Shown here: positions 43,301 through 49,300 of the stretch, in pieces | How positions within the stretch are numbered: position 1 is the first letter of the stretch | How the letters are laid out: each line of letters opens with the position of its first letter | Assembly (NCBI GenBank): GCA_032718475.1 | Contig: JAUCBJ010000644.1 | Span: forward strand, 1-64,000 | Source of the DNA: Nemertoderma westbladi | Lineage: Eukaryota; Xenacoelomorpha; Nemertodermatida; Nemertodermatidae | Length of the DNA stretch: 64,000 bases | Reading direction: 5' to 3' | The notes under the pieces: generated by a model | Database searches by the model: none | What the model was told of the DNA's origin: nothing | What the model saw: only the letters and a program-made list of their open reading frames with translations | Translations under genes and position numbers: made by a program

Positions 43301-46300
43301 TTGGCTGCTCTCTCTCCAGTAGGGGGTGAGACAGGCAGCCGGTCAGGAGTTAACTGACGCCTGTGAGGCCGATTGTGTCCGGTAATTCCACTGGCCTCTA
43401 GTGGCCGGACCTCCGCATTGCTAATGTAATCCATAGTGGGGGTTGGGGGGTGCTTTTTTGCCGAGTCAGCTCTCGGGGCAAATACCACACCCTGGTTTGC
43501 CATTCCACAGGGTGGGTGTCGCAATGGAGTCAGATATGAGGCCCATCACCCATATCTACTCTGGCGCACATGACCCACCATTGGCTGTTGCAGCTCATCT
43601 GCTGGGTCATGCCCTGTACCCTTGCTGCCAGGTGCAGGTCGCAGTGAAGTGCTCTCAGAGTGGACATGAGAACACTCTACTCCTGACCAGCCATTGGTAG
43701 ATCACCATCTGCCTGGTCAGGCCATATACCCCTGCAGCCAAGTATATGGGTCCTTAATCCAGGACCAAGGGCGTCCTTATCCCAGAACGAAGGGGGGTCC
43801 TAGTTACAGGACCAGATTTGCCCTAGTAAGAGGGTCTATGCAGCTACAGGTGGCACCTCCTTTATGCTGCATGGAGGTGGCAAGTTTTCTTGATCAATGA
43901 CCTAGAATACTTGACCTGACTGAATCCTTCAAAGGATTTTGAAAAATAATTAATTGAAAAATCCTTCAACTCTGTTTCCTAAAGGAATACCTGTTCACCA
44001 CTTCCAGTCTGTTTCCTAAAGGAATGCCTGTACACCACCCTGAGTGATCTTCCACAGTAAATCCTTCAACTCTGTTTCCTAAACGAATGCCTGTTCACCA
44101 CTTCCAGTCTGTTTCCTAAAGGAATGCCTGTACACCACCCTGAGTGATCTTCCACAGTAAATCCTTCAACTCTGTTTCCTAAACGAATGCCTGTTCACCA
44201 CTTCCAGTCTGTTTCCTAAAGGAATGCCTGTACACCACCCTGAGTGATCTTCCACAGTAAATCCTTCCACTCTGTTTCCTAAAGGTGATCTTCCACAGTA
44301 AACGCTTCCATTCTGTTTCCCAAAGGAATGCCTGTTCACCACCACGGGTGATCTTCTACAGTAAACCCTTCCCCTCTGTTTCCCAAAGGAATGCCTGTTC
44401 ACCACCATGGGTGATCTTCCACAGTAAACCCTTCCACTCCGTTTCCTAAAGGAATCCCTGTTCACCACCATGGGTGATCTTCCACAGTAAACCCTTCCAC
44501 TCTGTTTCCTAAAGGAATGCCTGTTCACCACCATGGGTGATCTTCCACAGTAAACCCTTCCACTCTGTTTCCTAAAGGAATGCCTGTTCACCACCATCGA
44601 TGGTCTTTCACAGTAAACCCTACAGTAATATATATTTGTATTTTATTAAATCCTACCACACCATTTCTAAAGGAATGCGTGTTAACACCCTGGGTTATCT
44701 TCCACGGTAAACCTTTCCACTCTATTTTCCAAAGTTATTTTGGTTCCCATTTATCACGAGTGAATGATGAAGGCCTATAAGATACAGTATGTGACTGCGC
44801 CCCTTCCCGATGAGTTTTATATATATGAAATATTATAATTGATTAAACTATTATGAATTCAATATAATTTAACTACAACTCACCTCCCATGTGTTATCCA
44901 TTGCTTTCGCCAGAATGTATTTGCATTCACCCCCATAACTAAACTTAACGCCATCAAACGTTCGATAATGGAATCGACCGTAATGAAGACAAGTTGCAAT
45001 CTCTCGATCTTCAGGCAGGGGGAATTGAACATCTGTTGTAAGTAATATTTAATAGATTATTATGTGATAATTAAATGTTCACTTGGACTACTTAATTAAT
45101 ACAAAAATAGAAATAGGTTATTAAAAACAAATGCTTAATTAATATTATGCAACTAGTAACCATACATATAGTACATACACATACATATACATATACACAG
45201 TACATATAGTACACATATAGTATATACATATATATTCATAATTAAATTATAAATAATTACTTTAGTTATTATTATTTAACTAACTTACATTCCAGCTCAT
45301 CCAGCGCTTGTAGAAAAGCTTCATTTTGTGCTGCAAATGTAAATAAAATAATGTGTTTTATTTTACTTAATACTTTAAGAATAACGTAAAAAATAATAAT
45401 ATGAAGTTATTAATCTTTAAAAATAAAATTGCTTATTGCTGACCCAAATTGTGTCAGAAACCACATGCAAATATGAAGTATTAGAAATGAAATATTTTGT
45501 TGTGTAATTGTATTTTACATTTAAATAATAGGCCTACCGGTATTGTTTATTGAAATCTGTACGTATTTATACAGATAACTTCATCTGTAACGTGTATATA
45601 TATAAACAATCAAACTGTGCGAGATTATATTAAATCTGTGTTGGTAATAGTTACATGCATAGAACTGAAAGTGTGCAAGGTTTATAATTAATGTGCTACC
45701 AAGATTAACTGGAATCTGTGTGAGAGACCAGCTACTGCAAAGATTGAATAGATCCCATTTACTCAACAAATTTCAAGAAGAATTGGCGTAAAGTGTTCAG
45801 GTGTTCTACAAACATGAATATTACAAGGCAATTAATAAAATTAATTAATATGAAATATAATACAGTTTGTACTGTACGAATGGCAATAGTCTTTAATACA
45901 ACAATACTCAATTTGACCCCATGATAATTTATATTTTTTTAAACATTTTGTTGCCAATTCTTATCTCCATTTGCTGAAGTGGATGGTGGTTTACCTGTCT
46001 TGAGAGCTAAAACATTAAAATAAATGTGATATAGGACTGTAAAATACACATGTAAAGTTAAGCTGCATGAATGCAGCTTATTTTGGTTAGTACTTTTTCG
46101 TAAAATAGTTATTAATTATGTACTGTATTTCGGATTTGTTCACAAAGTTTTTAAGGTAGGCCTACAGGGTGGGGTCTATTTTTAATGAATACATTAATTT
46201 ACTTTTAATTTCATATTTATCATCTATTCATCGGTTATTTTCAATTTTAAGGGCCTCTTTAGAGCCGGGAACCCTAGGCTGCAGCCCATACGTTATTGCG

Positions 46301-49300
46301 GCACTGCAGGTTGAGGATCTAGACGTCGCATGCATTTATTTTACATGTATTTGGTATGGCCTAGTTAAAACGGAACGGATAGAGGTTGGCCTAAAAGTAT
46401 ATAGGAAAATCAACCACTATATTTGAAGGGGAATCACCCTTTTTCCTCCATTTATATGCAAACAAGATTGTTTGTCCTACATGTATCAAATATGTGCAGG
46501 AAATTAGGTTCAATCTTTATTCCAGAATCGTCATAAAGAATCACTCAATAATGTTATTAAGCCCACTTTCTCCGCTCGTTCGGTACATAAAGACTATTTT
46601 TTTACACAACTATAAATATCTAAAAATATCTTATATTTGTTATCTTTATTGTAAATCAAAAATCGACGCGTTTGATAAACTTCCATTTCACTAATGTATT
46701 TTAGATATTTTAGATGCCAATTATTAAGTCTCACCTTGTTACTAGGTTACTAGACTCACCTTGTTACTAGGTTACTAGACTCACCTTGTTACTAGGTTAC
46801 TAGACTCACCTTGTTACTAGGTTACTAGACTCACCTTGTTATTACTAGACTCACCTTGTTACTAGGTTACTAGACTCACCTTGTTACAAGATTACTAGAC
46901 TCACCTTGTTACTAGGTTACTAGACTCACCTTGTTACTAGGTTACTAGACTCACCTTGTTACTAGGTTACTAGACTCACCTTGTTACTAGGTTACTAGAC
47001 TCACCTTGTTACTAGGTTACTAGACTCACCTTGTTACTAGGTTACTAGACTCACCTTGTTACTAGGTTACTAGACTCACCTTGTTACTAGGTTACTAGAC
47101 TCACCTTGTTACTAGGTTACTAGACTCACCTTGTTACTAGGTTACTAGACTCACCTTGTTACTAGGTTACTAGACTCACCTTGTTACTAGGTTACTAGAC
47201 TCACCTTGTTACTAGGTTACTAGACTCACCTTGTTACTAGGTTACTAGACTCACCTTGTTACTAGGTTACTAGACTCACCTTGTTACTAGGTTACTAGAC
47301 TCACCTTGTTACTAGGTTACTAGACTCACCTTGTTACTAGGTTACTAGACTCACCTTGTTACTAGGTTACTAGACTCACCTTGTTACTAGGTTACTAGAC
47401 TCACCTTGTTACTAGGTTACTAGACTCACCTTGTTACTAGGTTACTAGACTCACCTTGTTACTAGGTTACTAGACTCACCTTGTGCCTCATCCTCAGCTG
47501 CCTGTTGCTCACTGACCTCGCAGGCGTCACCAAGCCAACCTGAGCAACATTTGGGACCACTGAGTGGAGGCGAATCAACTTCCCTGAAGACGTTAAAGAG
47601 GTGTTTAAATTTTAGAAATATTAATTTACAACACAATAATATTATTTAATATAGTCACAATCAATAAATTGTTGATCAATAAGATATTGCGAAAGACTTT
47701 ATACCTTGTACATTTCTTATACAAAAAAACAACGGTTCTTTTATATTGTAAGCAATTGTTGTACAGCAAATGTCACTGAAGGGATTTCTTTCGTCATGGG
47801 GTGAGAAGATCGAAAGACCCTTATCCTATTCTTGAGTGCTTCCCTAGTAGAATATCTACCTCCCGTCCCATTAGACTTCCGGTTTCGTTCAGGGAACCTG
47901 CTGTCGGACAATTTGTACCAGTCGAGGATGTGAAGAAGACCCCGGAAGCAGTGTCATTAAATAAGAAGGACTCGGTAATAATAATTAAATTTAATATTTA
48001 TATTTTTTGGTATCGAAGCATAGACCCTTACTCCCGCACTTATCATTCACTATCGTAACAATGACGCCTCGGAAAGCATCGTTCAACCATTTACGGTATA
48101 TATTTCAAGTATATACACTCCCAAAATGTCAATCACCCATCTCAGCTGTGAGTATGTTTGTAAGCCCCAAACCAATATAGTCCCTTTTGTTCACACAAAC
48201 TGTTTACATTGTTCCTACTGTATGATAGCCTCTACAATAATTATTGCACCTTCTTAGCTTTATCAATATGCAGCATCTAACTGGGTTTGGTCGTCACACT
48301 GTATAGGCCTACTCACGCCTCATTGGTTTGGTATTATTCACTAACATATATGATCAAGTATTTCATTAAATTTTAATAATTATATTATATACAAAAATGC
48401 AAATGAAAATTGTAAATTGTTAAAATTGTAAAAATGTTAAAAAGCAACTTTAAAACTACATCAGTCTATTCCACCAGGATTACATATGAGTCCCTAGGAG
48501 CTGAGTTCGGCGGTTCCCACAATTGAGGCGGAATAAGTAAAATAAGGTGAGAAGATAATAGATCTTACATTTTACAAATATTCAAACCAAATTTAATTGA
48601 ATTAACTCATATTTAGTAGTGCGAATAACCCTATGGTATGGGAAATTTGGGCAACTTATATATTATTATAATCTTTCTGAAATTAATTTACTTTACGATT
48701 GGTGGTGTTAGTTTTGTTTCATCACAAATAGATTTTCTGATATATTTTATTAAAACAACTATCTTCAATTTCTTTGTAATTATTTAGAAATTACTGATAC
48801 TAATGTACCTAATTCTAAGTGGAACTACCATAGAGTCTACTCACCAGAACACGGTACACGATGAATCTTCACCAACCGAGAATAACTGCCTTGGAGTTTC
48901 GAGTGCAGGTAACACCTGATTTATAACATAGCTGGTGCACTGGGGCGATGGAATATCTTCCCACTCGCAGTAATGGGATATAGTCCTGAAATAAATGCTT
49001 GCTAGTTATAGTTATAAATTATAGCGTTCGATATTAGTAAATATTTGGATTAAAAGACAATTTATAATATCAATAATTCTACAATTCGGTAACCTTTCAT
49101 TTTCCTGAACATCTCAGATATTATAATAATTCAGCAACAAAGACAATTATTACGGATGGGTATATATGGATGGTCCTATAGTTTATATGGAAATATCTAA
49201 GTAAATTAGAGTTAGTAGACCCTCATAGTACTTTGTGGCGATAACTCTCCTGTTTTATTAGAAATATTTAATTTTACATAACCCATCTACAATGCGTAGT

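Larger units (their letters stand above)
40010..44735. repeat. Compound 63/100-bp array split by a LINE
   Basis: Units contain AATCCTTCAACTCTGTTTCC and GGAATGCCTGTTCACCACC. The array occupies 40010-40167 and about 43960-44735, with the LINE between. The right part has regular 63-base units, which give a spurious 143-codon minus-strand frame. It is intronic and not near a splice site. Confidence 0.85.

Noticed and set aside
44166-44597. A 143-codon minus-strand frame of 21-residue repeats
   Set aside because: A 63-bp tandem unit stays open because 63 is divisible by three; it is intronic with no splice signals.
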